NCBI RefSeq assembly: GCF_007827465.1
Contig: NZ_VISL01000001.1
Location: 2,127,001 to 2,191,000 of the forward strand
Length of the DNA stretch: 64,000 bases
Source of the DNA: Dokdonia sp. Hel_I_53
Lineage (GTDB): Bacteria > Bacteroidota > Bacteroidia > Flavobacteriales > Flavobacteriaceae
Reading direction: 5' to 3'
The translations under genes were made by a program, and so were the position numbers. A model generated the notes under the pieces. The model made no database searches and was not told where the DNA came from. It was given only the letters and a program-made list of their open reading frames with translations. Positions 56,260-64,000 of this stretch are shown here, piece by piece (position 1 is the stretch's first letter; each line of letters starts with the position of its first letter).

Positions 56260-57219
56260 ATGAGATTTTTTATAGCAGTTCTAATGTTCTTTATAAGTGC
56301 GCAACTTTTTGGGCAGAACATTTTTATTCTCGATCAAACAAATCAAACGCCAGTTTCATTTGCAACAATCTCCTTTGGTGATGGTCGTGGTACTTTTGCT
56401 GGAGATCAAGGAGAATTTACTTTTGAGCTTGATAAATATGTTGATATTGACACCCTTTTCATATCTTCTATAGGGTATGGAGAGAAAGCTTTTGCAACAA
56501 AAACATTACCTCAAAAACTTTTCTTGTTGCCTGAAACAAGTGAATTAGAAGAGGTAATATTGATTGGTGAAAAAAGGGGGAAATTCAAAAAACGTAAACT
56601 TAAAGAAACCACGCACACTGAATACTTTACAAGTTGGCTACCTACTGTAGAGAGTGAGGTCGCTGTATTTTTTAAAAGGGAGGAAGGAAAATCAACAAAA
56701 ATTGCCCAACTTAAAATTCCAATTAACTCAGAAAAGGAATTTAGAAAAAAAGGAAATCTAAAATTCTCGACATTGTTTAGAATTCAATTTTACAAAAATG
56801 ATAATGGCATTCCTGGTAAAGCGATGGTGCATAAGGATATTATCTTTCGCGTAAGCGAGAAAAACGATGAAGTTTTTGAACTTGATATTGATAAACATCA
56901 AATTTTCATTCCCGAAAATGGTTTATTTGCTTCCCTCCAAGTTTTAGGGTATGCAGATCCTCAAGGTAAACTAATACAGACCAAAAAGTATAATGAAATT
57001 GAAACCCCTAGAGGTGTTCAAAAGGTATCTGTTACCTTTAGGCCGTTGTTACCATTCACAAACAAACTCCCTAATCAAAAGACTTTCGTACGTCGAATAT
57101 TCTTTAACGATAAACAGTGGCAAGTTTTTGATAGAACCTATAATGTAAATTCAAATCTTGTGAAAATGGGATTTGTAAACTATGGAATGGGAGCGGTTTT
57201 ACATGTTTATAAAGATTAA
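56260..57219 (+). CDS. Exported carboxypeptidase-like-domain protein
   Basis: A 319-residue protein: signal peptide MRFFIAVLMFFISAQLFG, a carboxypeptidase-like regulatory domain (about 20-105; QTPVSFATISFGDGRGTFAG and FISSIGYGEK), then a family-specific beta-rich domain (about 115-319). Similar exported proteins in Bacteroidota have unknown roles at the envelope. A decayed palindrome is inside (56843). It precedes the YkoF-like gene by 17 bp and may be co-transcribed with it. Confidence 0.75.
   Translation: MRFFIAVLMFFISAQLFGQNIFILDQTNQTPVSFATISFGDGRGTFAGDQGEFTFELDKYVDIDTLFISSIGYGEKAFATKTLPQKLFLLPETSELEEVILIGEKRGKFKKRKLKETTHTEYFTSWLPTVESEVAVFFKREEGKSTKIAQLKIPINSEKEFRKKGNLKFSTLFRIQFYKNDNGIPGKAMVHKDIIFRVSEKNDEVFELDIDKHQIFIPENGLFASLQVLGYADPQGKLIQTKKYNEIETPRGVQKVSVTFRPLLPFTNKLPNQKTFVRRIFFNDKQWQVFDRTYNVNSNLVKMGFVNYGMGAVLHVYKD
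56843..56856. repeat. Decayed iterated palindrome (2 mismatches)
   Basis: TCTTTCGCGTAAGC, with two changed bases. Lies in the exported carboxypeptidase-like-domain gene. Confidence 0.5.
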
Positions 57220-57236
57220 TTAATCCACATACTTTA

Positions 57237-57497
57237 ATGGAAATTTCTGTAGAGCTCACGTTTTCACCCCTTCAAAATCAATTTGAAAAACCTATTCAAG
57301 AATTTATAAAAACATTGCGAAGTAGTGGTTTTGAAATATTAGAGAACCCACTATCAACGCAAGTATACGGGGATTACACTCAGGTGATGACCTTCCTTAC
57401 CGCTGCTATCGAAAAAAGCTTAGGCGACGTAGATAACGGATTGTTTTATATGAAAATTGTTAAATCAGACCGTTCTGACTATGTCCCAAATTTTTGA
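57237..57497 (+). CDS. Thiamine-binding protein, YkoF/MTH1187 family
   Basis: An 86-residue soluble ferredoxin-like protein: MEISVELTFSPLQNQFEKPI, then LENPLSTQVYGDYTQVMTFL. It matches the YkoF/DUF77 thiamine-binding fold, in which ligand lies between beta sheets. It overlaps the PnuC-like gene, so the two are coupled, and that pairing suggests the permease moves thiamine (PnuT) rather than nicotinamide riboside. It has no visible THI element of its own. Confidence 0.82.
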   Translation: MEISVELTFSPLQNQFEKPIQEFIKTLRSSGFEILENPLSTQVYGDYTQVMTFLTAAIEKSLGDVDNGLFYMKIVKSDRSDYVPNF

Positions 57498-58113
57498 TTT
57501 TCTCTTCGGGCAATATGCAGGGTATGACACCACAGACATTGTTTTAGAAATTGTAGCGGCAGTTTTTACGATAGCATCAGTTTGGTATTCTAAAAAGAAC
57601 AATGTTTTAGTATTCCCAACTGGTATGGTGTGTACGGCAATATTTGTCTACTTGCTTTTAAAGTGGGGGTTGCTAGGCGATATGATGATTAATGGGTATT
57701 ACTTCATTATGAGTGTTTATGGCTGGTATGTATGGACACGTCGTGTTGAAGGAGATGAGGTTACACCAATCACCACTACATCAAAGAAAGAGCATGTTAT
57801 ATCTTTATTTATATTTATAGCAACGGTATTCTTTGTGTATGCAGTATATCTGTTTTTTGACAAGATAGAGTCATGGATTTCCTACATAGATATGCTTACT
57901 ACTGGGATTTTCTTCGTGGGGATGTGGCTTATGGCAAAGCGTAAAATCGAAAATTGGATTTACTGGATTATAGGAGACATTATTACTGTGCCATTGTATT
58001 TTTATAAAGGATTAACCTTTAGCAGTATTTTATATTTAGCACTTACAATCATTGCTGTTTACGGATATTTAGAATGGAAGAAGAACTTAGACAAATCAAA
58101 AGCGATTGCATAA
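57481..58113 (+). CDS. PnuC-family transporter, possibly PnuT (thiamine)
   Basis: A 210-residue inner-membrane protein with seven predicted helices. I use the ATG at 57481 (MSQIFDFLFGQ); an in-frame start 24 bp earlier would give eight more residues but lies deeper in the YkoF-like gene. Signature YGWYVWTRRVEG and the final LEWKKNL are PnuC-like. PnuC proteins take up vitamins (nicotinamide riboside, riboflavin, thiamine) by facilitated diffusion with kinase trapping. It overlaps both neighbours, so the set is translated together. Confidence 0.88.
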   Translation: MSQIFDFLFGQYAGYDTTDIVLEIVAAVFTIASVWYSKKNNVLVFPTGMVCTAIFVYLLLKWGLLGDMMINGYYFIMSVYGWYVWTRRVEGDEVTPITTTSKKEHVISLFIFIATVFFVYAVYLFFDKIESWISYIDMLTTGIFFVGMWLMAKRKIENWIYWIIGDIITVPLYFYKGLTFSSILYLALTIIAVYGYLEWKKNLDKSKAIA

Positions 58114-58634
58114 GAGTATGTCTTTTTGGACCAGAGAGCAGTGGGAAAAGTACGCTTTCGCGAAAGCTTTCAGAGCACTATAACGCACCCCTAGTACCAG
58201 AGTTTGCTCGGGAATATTTACAAGAATTATGGGAAAATAAAGGTAAAATTTGCAGACCTAAAGACCTAATCCCTATTGCTGTTGGTCAAATGAAGCTTGA
58301 AAACGAAGCGGCAAAGAGCACAGATAGGCTTATTATATGCGATACAGATTTACTTTCAACAAAGGTTTACAGCGAAGCCTATTATGATGGATGGGCTCCA
58401 GAACTTCTCAAAAAAATGGCTCTAGAAAACACCTATGATTTATATATCTTAACGTATGTTGATACACCTTGGGAAGCAGATGATTTAAGGGATAGGCCAG
58501 AAAGAAGAGAAGAGATGTTTGGTTATTTTAAGAATGAATTAGACACCAATGATAGAAAATATATACAAGTTGAAGGGAATGTAGATCAAAGATTAGAAAT
58601 TGCTACGAAGAATATTAATGAGATTTTGAATTAA
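58074..58634 (+). CDS. NadR-like P-loop kinase
   Basis: A 186-residue protein resembling the ribosylnicotinamide-kinase domain of NadR: P-loop GPESSGKST (19-27), PEFAREYL, the CDTDLLSTKVYSEAYYD segment and the RPERREEMF lid. It starts 40 bp inside the PnuC-like gene. In this place it probably phosphorylates and traps the imported vitamin; thiamine kinase activity is an inference, NR kinase the alternative. The palindrome encodes LSRKL (28-32), directly after the P-loop. Confidence 0.85.
   Translation: MEEELRQIKSDCIRVCLFGPESSGKSTLSRKLSEHYNAPLVPEFAREYLQELWENKGKICRPKDLIPIAVGQMKLENEAAKSTDRLIICDTDLLSTKVYSEAYYDGWAPELLKKMALENTYDLYILTYVDTPWEADDLRDRPERREEMFGYFKNELDTNDRKYIQVEGNVDQRLEIATKNINEILN
58154..58167. 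repeat. Iterated palindrome copy 22 (coding)
   Basis: Perfect core, LSRK frame, in the helix just after the Walker A motif of the NadR-like kinase. Confidence 0.95.
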
Positions 58635-60187
58635 TGCTTACAAAGAAAGATATAGAATTTATTAACGACAGAGAAAATGCTGTAGCAGAAGTGAATAAGC
58701 AATATGAAATACTCAGAAGAGGTATTGCATATACAGATTTAATTGCTCCTGCAACTGCAGGCGATGGCATCACTGTGCTAGGTACTGACCAACAAGAGAA
58801 GTTTTGTGAGGTATTTGATAAGAAGAAAACATCTCTTGATCTATTAAAATTTGTGCCTGCATCTGGAGCCGCGACACGAATGTTTAAGTTTTTATTTAAA
58901 TTCTTGCATGATTATGACGTAAATAACGATACAATTAATGGGTATATAAATAAAACAAATGCGTATGATCTGAGACTTTTTTTTGTAGGGATAGAGAGCT
59001 TTCCGTTCTTTAAAAAAGTGCTTAAGCGCTTAAAAAAAGAAAGTACTTTTAAAAAATTTTCTCATGAAAATTATAATAAACTAGATTTTATTGGGATGAT
59101 GTTGGATGAAGATGGGTTCGACTTTGGAAGTAAACCAAAAGGGCTTTTCCCATTTCATCTCTACAAAAATCACACGGCGACCGCGTTTGAAGAGCATTTG
59201 TTTGAAGCAGCGTCTTATAGTGCTAATAATGGCTTGGCAAATATTCACTTGACAATAAGTAAAGATCATCATGATGCTTTTAAAAAGCAATTTGATAAAA
59301 GACAATCTTATATTGAGAAAAAAACAAGAGTTAAATTCAATATATCATATTCTTATCAATTAATGGGTAGCGATACGGTTGCCCTATCAGAAACTAATGA
59401 GTTATTAAGAGATTCAAAAAATCATATTGTATTCAGACCAGGTGGGCATGGAGCACTCATTAATAACCTCAATAATCTAGTAGCAGATATAATTTTTATT
59501 AAAAATATTGACAACGTTGTTGTAGCTAAATACAGTAATGAAGTAACATTCTATAAAAAAGTATTAGCTGGAATATTGATTGAGGTTCAAGAAAAATCTT
59601 TTGCTTTTCTACAGAAACTAGATCAGGAAGCATCGCTAACGGATGAAGATTTAATAAGCATTGCTGAGTTCATCACTTCAACATTAAATACTAGGCTTAG
59701 TGCAAACTTCGAAATATTGTCAAAAGCTGAGAAAATTGAATTTCATAAAAACCAGCTAAACAAACCACTTCGGGTTTGCGGAATGGTTAAAAATGAAGGT
59801 GAACCTGGCGGTGGACCATTTTGGGTGCGTGATAAGAATGGTACTGAGAGTCTGCAAATTATTGAGAGCATTCAAATTAATCCAAATGATAAGGAGCAAC
59901 AACAAATTCTAAAAAATTCAACGCATTTTAATCCTGTTGATATTGTTTGTGGCGTTAAAGATTATCAAGGTAATAAATTTAACCTGCTTGATTATGTTGA
60001 TTATGATGCAGGATTTATCGCCTCAAAAAGTTTTCAAGGACAAAAAATTAAAGCACTAGAACATCCCGGTCTATGGAATGGTGCTATGGCAAACTGGAAT
60101 ACCATTTTTGTACAAGTTCCTCTCACTACATTTAACCCTGTAAAGACAGTAAATGACCTTCTCAAGCCAGCGCATCAAGTTAAATAA
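58634..60187 (+). CDS. DUF4301 protein
   Basis: A 517-residue cytoplasmic protein of the DUF4301 family, function unknown. The motif FVPASGAATRMFK (73-85) resembles the NTP-binding loop of sugar-nucleotidyltransferases (GxGTRM type), and FRPGGHGALINNLN may be another active-site part. I infer a nucleotidyltransferase-like fold. Its ATG touches the stop of the NadR-like kinase gene (overlap 1 bp), placing it last in the thiamine-linked set. No membrane segment. Confidence 0.8.
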   Translation: MLTKKDIEFINDRENAVAEVNKQYEILRRGIAYTDLIAPATAGDGITVLGTDQQEKFCEVFDKKKTSLDLLKFVPASGAATRMFKFLFKFLHDYDVNNDTINGYINKTNAYDLRLFFVGIESFPFFKKVLKRLKKESTFKKFSHENYNKLDFIGMMLDEDGFDFGSKPKGLFPFHLYKNHTATAFEEHLFEAASYSANNGLANIHLTISKDHHDAFKKQFDKRQSYIEKKTRVKFNISYSYQLMGSDTVALSETNELLRDSKNHIVFRPGGHGALINNLNNLVADIIFIKNIDNVVVAKYSNEVTFYKKVLAGILIEVQEKSFAFLQKLDQEASLTDEDLISIAEFITSTLNTRLSANFEILSKAEKIEFHKNQLNKPLRVCGMVKNEGEPGGGPFWVRDKNGTESLQIIESIQINPNDKEQQQILKNSTHFNPVDIVCGVKDYQGNKFNLLDYVDYDAGFIASKSFQGQKIKALEHPGLWNGAMANWNTIFVQVPLTTFNPVKTVNDLLKPAHQVK

Positions 60188-60253
60188 ATAACTTTTGATT
60201 AATGATAAGGTTAATTTTTGTTTAATTAATTCTGATAAAACATAAACAGCATA

Positions 60254-60261
60254 TATCTTTA
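60254..60261 (+). promoter_or_regulatory. Possible -7 element for the photolyase cluster
   Basis: TATCTTTA, one base off TAnnTTTG, 14 bp before the cry-DASH ATG. Confidence 0.35.
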
Positions 60262-60275
60262 TAGAAATTTGATAT

Positions 60276-61574
60276 ATGGACACCGCTTTAGTATGGTTTC
60301 GCAATAATTTGAGAGTACAAGATAATACTGCACTTACAAAAGCCGTTGCCTCGGGTAATAGAGTGATGGCGGTTTATTTTTTTGATCCTAGACATTTTGA
60401 GAAGGGCGAATTCGGCTTTAAGAAGACAGAAAAATTTCGTGCTCAATTTCTTATTGAAACTGTGAGGGATCTTCAAAAAAATCTTAGAGCCTTAAATATC
60501 TCTTTACTCGTTCTACATGATAAACCAGAGCACAATTTTGAGACACTTTGTGAGAATTATGGTGTTACAGAAATACATTCTCAAAAAGAATGGACTTCAG
60601 AAGAAAATGACGTTACAAATGCTGTAGATTCTTCATTAAAAAATATAAAGCATAGTACCTACTATGACCAGTTTTTATACCATCCAGAGGATATCCCTTA
60701 CGCCGATTTTAATGATATACCTAAAGTCTTTACAGTATTTAGAAAGAAGTGTGAAAAGCAGAGCAGCGTTAGAAAAATTCAGGAGGAATTGACACCACTC
60801 TCACGAGAAAATATGGTGTCTATAACAACCCGCATACCTTCATTAAGTGATTTAGGTTTTGAAGAATTTCAAAAAGATAATCGGTCTGCTTTTCCATGGG
60901 AAGGAGGGGAGCAAGCTGCTTGGTCGCGGGTAGAGGAATACTTCTGGCAGTCTAAAAATTTAAAGACTTATAAGAAAACACGTAATGGGTTAGTGGGGCA
61001 AGATTATAGCTCAAAACTCTCGGCATGGCTAGCAAATGGAGCTATCTCTGCACGGCAACTATTTTGGGAAGTACAGCGCTTTGAAGAAGAAGTGGAAAAA
61101 AATGAATCTACCTACTGGCTTATATTTGAGCTCATATGGCGTGATTTTTTCAAATACGTAAGTCTCAAACATGGCAATGCGATTTTTAAAAGAAATGGAA
61201 TTCTAGATAAGGACTATCATTGGAAGTCCGAAGGAAATACTATAAACAGTTGGATTAATGGCGCTACAGAATATGACTTTGTAAATGCCAATATGATTGA
61301 ACTGCGAGAGAGTGGCTGGATGTCTAACCGCGGCAGGCAAAATGTTGCCAGTTACTTTGCAAAAGAAAAAGAACAAGACTGGCGTATAGGGGCTGCATAT
61401 TTTGAAAGCGTGCTTATAGATTATGATGTGCACAGTAATTATTGTAATTGGATGTATAATGCCGGTGTAGGTAATGATCCTAGAGATCGCAAGTTTAATA
61501 TCAAAAGTCAGCAAGATCGCTATGATGAGAACGGTAAGTTTGTGCAGCGCTGGCTTCAAAACGAACTTTTTTAA
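60276..61574 (+). CDS. Cryptochrome-DASH / photolyase
   Basis: A 432-residue flavoprotein. It begins ALVWFRNNLRVQDNTALTKA (antenna domain, to about 130), and the FAD domain has YSSKLSAWLANGAISARQLF, WRDFFKYVSLKHGN, then SNRGRQNVASYFAKE and DYDVHSNYCNWMYNAGVGND. These match the CRY-DASH group, which repairs cyclobutane dimers in single-stranded DNA and may sense blue light. The stop overlaps the next ATG by one base. Confidence 0.93.
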   Translation: MDTALVWFRNNLRVQDNTALTKAVASGNRVMAVYFFDPRHFEKGEFGFKKTEKFRAQFLIETVRDLQKNLRALNISLLVLHDKPEHNFETLCENYGVTEIHSQKEWTSEENDVTNAVDSSLKNIKHSTYYDQFLYHPEDIPYADFNDIPKVFTVFRKKCEKQSSVRKIQEELTPLSRENMVSITTRIPSLSDLGFEEFQKDNRSAFPWEGGEQAAWSRVEEYFWQSKNLKTYKKTRNGLVGQDYSSKLSAWLANGAISARQLFWEVQRFEEEVEKNESTYWLIFELIWRDFFKYVSLKHGNAIFKRNGILDKDYHWKSEGNTINSWINGATEYDFVNANMIELRESGWMSNRGRQNVASYFAKEKEQDWRIGAAYFESVLIDYDVHSNYCNWMYNAGVGNDPRDRKFNIKSQQDRYDENGKFVQRWLQNELF

Positions 61575-63109
61575 TGGGAACGCTGCGACTTATTTTGGGA
61601 GACCAGCTTAATCACAAGCACTCTTGGTATGAAGAGCAAAGTGATGAGGTTGTCTATTTTATGGCAGAGATGCGTCAAGAGACAGATTATGTGACCCATC
61701 ACATTCAAAAAGTGGTGGCGTTTTTCTTGACAATGCGCAGTTTTGCAGGGTGGCTGGAGGATCGTGGTCATCGTGTGATTTATTATAATCTAGATGCTGC
61801 AGAGAATACACAATCGCTTTCAAAAAATCTTCAGCAACTTATTACTAAGGAAGCTATTTCCTGTTTTGAATACCAACTACCAGATGAGTACCGACTTGAT
61901 GAGGAATTATCTCGCTTTCGCGAAAGCATAAAGATCCCAACAAATGCTTACGATACAGAGCATTTTATGACTTCAAGAACGGAGCTGGGCAAGTTTTTTG
62001 AAGGTAAGAAACAATACACAATGGAATATTTCTATCGCATGATGCGTAAGAAGTACGATATTTTAATGGTAAACGATAAAGACCCAGAAGGTGGTAAATG
62101 GAATTTTGACCACAGTAACCGAAATAAGTGGAAAGGCGACACCCTTATCCCACACGAGCGCGGTTTTAGAAAGGATGTAAGCAACATCGTACAACTGCTT
62201 AAAGACCAAAAAGTGGAAACTATGGGCCGCATTAATGAACAACACTTTAACTGGCCCACAACAAGAGCCGACGGTCTTTCGGTATTGCGTTATTTCTGTG
62301 AAAACTTGCTTGTTCATTTTGGAGATTATCAAGATGCTATGGACCCCAATCAGCCGTATTTATACCACAGCAGGCTAAGCTTTGCACTTAATAGTAAATT
62401 GATTGATCCACAAGAAGTGATTAGCTATGTAATTGACCACTGGCGAGAAAATATGGAGGAAATAGCCACTAGTCAAGTGGAAGGTTTTGTGCGGCAAATT
62501 TTAGGATGGCGAGAGTATATGCGGGGGATGTATTGGTTGCAAATGCCCGCTTTCGCGAAAGCGAACCATCTAGAAAACACTAATAAATTACCCGATTTCT
62601 ACTGGACAGGAAATACTAAAATGAATTGCTTAAAATGTAGTATTACCAATAGTCTTGATGATGCCTATGCCCACCATATACAACGTTTAATGGTTACTGG
62701 TAACTATGCCTTGCTTACTATGTGCGACCCGGCTGAGGTAGATAAATGGTATTTAGGCATCTACATAGACGCCATTGAGTGGGTAGAAATTACAAACACC
62801 AGAGGAATGTCCCAATGGGCAGATGGCGGTAAAATTGCCACAAAGCCCTATGTCTCTAGCGGTAGTTATATTAATAAAATGTCTAACTACTGTAAAGGTT
62901 GCCACTATAAAGTGACCAAGAAAACGGGTGAAGATGCTTGTCCGTTTAACAGCCTTTATTGGAATTTTTTAAGTGAAAAAAGAAAGCATTTTGAACATAA
63001 TAATAGAATGACGATGATGCTTAGTTTACTGGATAAAATGGACAGAAATACACTAGAAGCGCATCAAAAAAGAGCTGCAAGAATTATTGAAAATCCAGAG
63101 AACTATTAA
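61574..63109 (+). CDS. Fe-S cluster photolyase (PhrB/CryB-like)
   Basis: A 511-residue photolyase-related protein starting GTLRLILGDQLNHKHSWYEE. Conserved blocks are QVEGFVRQILGWREYMRG, DFYWTGNTKMNCLKC, AYAHHIQRLMVTGNYALL and GMSQWADGG. The [4Fe-4S] cysteines are seen as C352 or C355, C440, C443 and C456. Relatives are (6-4) photolyases. It is the only gene here with two palindromes: RFRES (114-118) and AFAKA (326-330), both in linkers between conserved blocks. Confidence 0.92.
   Translation: MGTLRLILGDQLNHKHSWYEEQSDEVVYFMAEMRQETDYVTHHIQKVVAFFLTMRSFAGWLEDRGHRVIYYNLDAAENTQSLSKNLQQLITKEAISCFEYQLPDEYRLDEELSRFRESIKIPTNAYDTEHFMTSRTELGKFFEGKKQYTMEYFYRMMRKKYDILMVNDKDPEGGKWNFDHSNRNKWKGDTLIPHERGFRKDVSNIVQLLKDQKVETMGRINEQHFNWPTTRADGLSVLRYFCENLLVHFGDYQDAMDPNQPYLYHSRLSFALNSKLIDPQEVISYVIDHWRENMEEIATSQVEGFVRQILGWREYMRGMYWLQMPAFAKANHLENTNKLPDFYWTGNTKMNCLKCSITNSLDDAYAHHIQRLMVTGNYALLTMCDPAEVDKWYLGIYIDAIEWVEITNTRGMSQWADGGKIATKPYVSSGSYINKMSNYCKGCHYKVTKKTGEDACPFNSLYWNFLSEKRKHFEHNNRMTMMLSLLDKMDRNTLEAHQKRAARIIENPENY
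61914..61927. repeat. Iterated palindrome copy 23 (coding)
   Basis: Perfect core, RFRES frame, residues 114-118 of the Fe-S photolyase. Confidence 0.95.
62549..62562. repeat. Iterated palindrome copy 24 (coding)
   Basis: Perfect core in the 16-mer form, AFAKA frame, residues 326-330 of the Fe-S photolyase; only 635 bp from copy 23, the shortest gap. Confidence 0.95.
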
Positions 63110-63131
63110 ATTATACAAACACCATCTACCC

Positions 63132-63431
63132 ATGAAAGAAAGAGAAGAGAAAACGTTTACAGCGAGAGAATTAGATCGTATTATAGAAATGGCCTGGGAA
63201 GATCGTACAACATTTGATGCGATTAACTATCAATTTGGCATTTCAGAAAGAGAAGTCATTGACATTATGCGTAGGGAAATGAAGCCTAGTAGTTTTAGAA
63301 TGTGGCGTGCACGGGTACAAGGTAGGGCGACAAAGCATGAGGCAAAACGCAGCTACGAGATGGATGATGCTAGATTTAAATGTAGTAGACAAAAACACAT
63401 CACGCATAACAAAATTTCAAAAAGAAGATAA
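63132..63431 (+). CDS. DUF2805 / TIGR03643 protein
   Basis: A 99-residue basic protein. I use the ATG at 63132; an in-frame start at 63087 would overlap the photolyase. It has RELDRIIEMAWEDRTTFDAI, a helix-turn-helix-like part (YQFGISEREVIDIMRREM) and a basic tail (SSFRMWRARVQGRATKHEAK). The family is known beside photolyase-type genes. It may bind DNA; function is not shown. Confidence 0.85.
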   Translation: MKEREEKTFTARELDRIIEMAWEDRTTFDAINYQFGISEREVIDIMRREMKPSSFRMWRARVQGRATKHEAKRSYEMDDARFKCSRQKHITHNKISKRR

Positions 63432-63444
63432 TGTTTAGATTACG

Positions 63445-63458
63445 CTTTCGCGAAAGCG
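63445..63458. repeat. Iterated palindrome copy 25 (intergenic)
   Basis: Perfect core, extended to 22 bp by flanks TTAC and GTAA; 13 bp after the DUF2805 stop. Confidence 0.95.
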
Positions 63459-63476
63459 TAACTTCAGAATACTATT

Positions 63477-63902
63477 ATGAAGAAAAAGAAACCAGATCAG
63501 GTGGTTTATAATGAGGAAAAGGAAGCCTACGATGCAGCCTTAACACCTTATGCAACAAATCTTGGCGCGCCAGCAATCGTTACAGATGATGTAACAACTT
63601 GGAAAAACACTAATATAAGTAAGGTTAATCATCAATTTAAGACTGAGTATACAGAGCTCAAGCGCAAGTATGATGAAATGATGGAGAGGTTTGAGTATAA
63701 TAATTTAATCTATGCAGCAAAGTTTTCTTTTGAACCTATAGTGGGTGCAATTTATCATCTATATCGCTCAAAAAATGGAGATCCATTTTTGTCTCTCATC
63801 TCACCAGAAGAGTGCAATTGGGATTTTGCCGGAACCTTTGAATTAAAAGCAGATAAAATATGGAGCAGAATAGATGTTCCAGAAACGAAAGTAAATGAGT
63901 AA
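63477..63902 (+). CDS. DUF2452 protein
   Basis: A 141-residue soluble protein: [20 protein letters not shown], then [20 protein letters not shown], the coiled part [20 protein letters not shown] and a [20 protein letters not shown] block with SLISPEEC after it. This is the DUF2452 family; function unknown. Some members are linked to photoprotection or tryptophan-related genes, but I cannot show a role. It overlaps the msrA start by 8 bp. Confidence 0.85.
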   Translation: MKKKKPDQVVYNEEKEAYDAALTPYATNLGAPAIVTDDVTTWKNTNISKVNHQFKTEYTELKRKYDEMMERFEYNNLIYAAKFSFEPIVGAIYHLYRSKNGDPFLSLISPEECNWDFAGTFELKADKIWSRIDVPETKVNE

Positions 63903-64000
63903 AATACAACAAGCAACACTAGGAGCAGGATGTTTCTGGTGTGTAGAGGCAGTTATACAACGATTAAAAGGAGTTTCTAATGTGGTTTCTGGCTACGCTG
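63895..64000 (+). CDS. msrA: Peptide-methionine (S)-S-oxide reductase MsrA, 3' truncated by window
   Basis: Only the first 35 codons are present. [20 protein letters not shown] contains the GCFWC active site (catalytic Cys13), and [13 protein letters not shown] follows as in MsrA. The enzyme reduces oxidised methionine. It overlaps the DUF2452 gene by 8 bp, so it belongs to the photo-repair cluster. Confidence 0.92.
   Translation, partial: MSKIQQATLGAGCFWCVEAVIQRLKGVSNVVSGYA

Noticed and set aside
57100..57237. A second TPP element in front of the YkoF-like gene.
   Set aside because: The gap is 17 bp and no CTGAGA or GGGTGC pattern is present upstream.

Overview
The window looks like the chromosome of a marine Flavobacteriaceae bacterium, probably close to Dokdonia/Krokinobacter. 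The genus is an inference. The DNA is AT-rich and tightly packed, with almost no mobile DNA. Several genes have Bacteroidota promoter motifs of the type TAnnTTTG. The content is typical of the phylum: the type IX secretion protein PorZ, carboxypeptidase-like/TonB receptors, a complete Bat (aerotolerance) operon and many flavobacterial families of unknown function. I saw no tRNA, rRNA, CRISPR array, insertion sequence or prophage.

Layout: 1-5 kb holds a DinB-fold fragment, an RsiV-like lipoprotein, a cystathionine gamma-synthase/lyase and NADP-glutamate dehydrogenase. 5-10.5 kb holds porZ, recO and a heme-type TonB receptor. 10.5-21.8 kb is housekeeping: rsmI, tdk, alr, mscL, asd, an S9 peptidase, gpsA, pheS and a CvpA protein, with small conserved unknowns. 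21.8-26.5 kb is a bicarbonate-type island with a beta-carbonic anhydrase between two SulP transporters. 26.5-35.8 kb is the eight-gene moxR-DUF58-bat operon. 36-43.4 kb is mixed: aldo/keto reductase, DUF4382 lipoprotein, SDR, AlbA_2 protein, phosphatase, histidine kinase, HIT and greA. 43.5-47.8 kb holds a degenerate Rieske-like lipoprotein, a TonB receptor behind a TPP riboswitch with an attenuator, and an EamA permease. 47.8-55.5 kb holds pckA, a saccharopine dehydrogenase-like gene next to an Lrp regulator, ahcY and a phosphopantetheinyl transferase. 55.5-60.2 kb holds a GGGP synthase and a likely thiamine salvage cluster (YkoF-like, PnuC/PnuT-like, NadR-like kinase, DUF4301). 60.2-64 kb is a photo-repair cluster: cryptochrome-DASH, Fe-S photolyase, DUF2805, DUF2452 and msrA.

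The most unusual signal is not a gene. The perfect 14-bp palindrome GCTTTCGCGAAAGC occurs 25 times in 64 kb, where roughly 0.0001 copies would be expected by chance, and there are at least three decayed copies. Thirteen copies lie inside genes, nine of them in the one frame that reads Ala-Phe-Ala-Lys-Ala. Twelve lie between genes, mostly just after stop codons. The copies are spaced unusually evenly (mean 2.6 kb, SD 1.1 kb). This is what a genome-wide iterated recognition motif would look like, such as an uptake sequence, a methylation site or a nucleoid/chromosome-organising site. I do not know of a described function for it.

Several modules fit a sunlit surface-ocean life: bicarbonate uptake with carbonic anhydrase and PEP carboxykinase, two photolyases with MsrA, and scavenging of heme and thiamine through TonB receptors.
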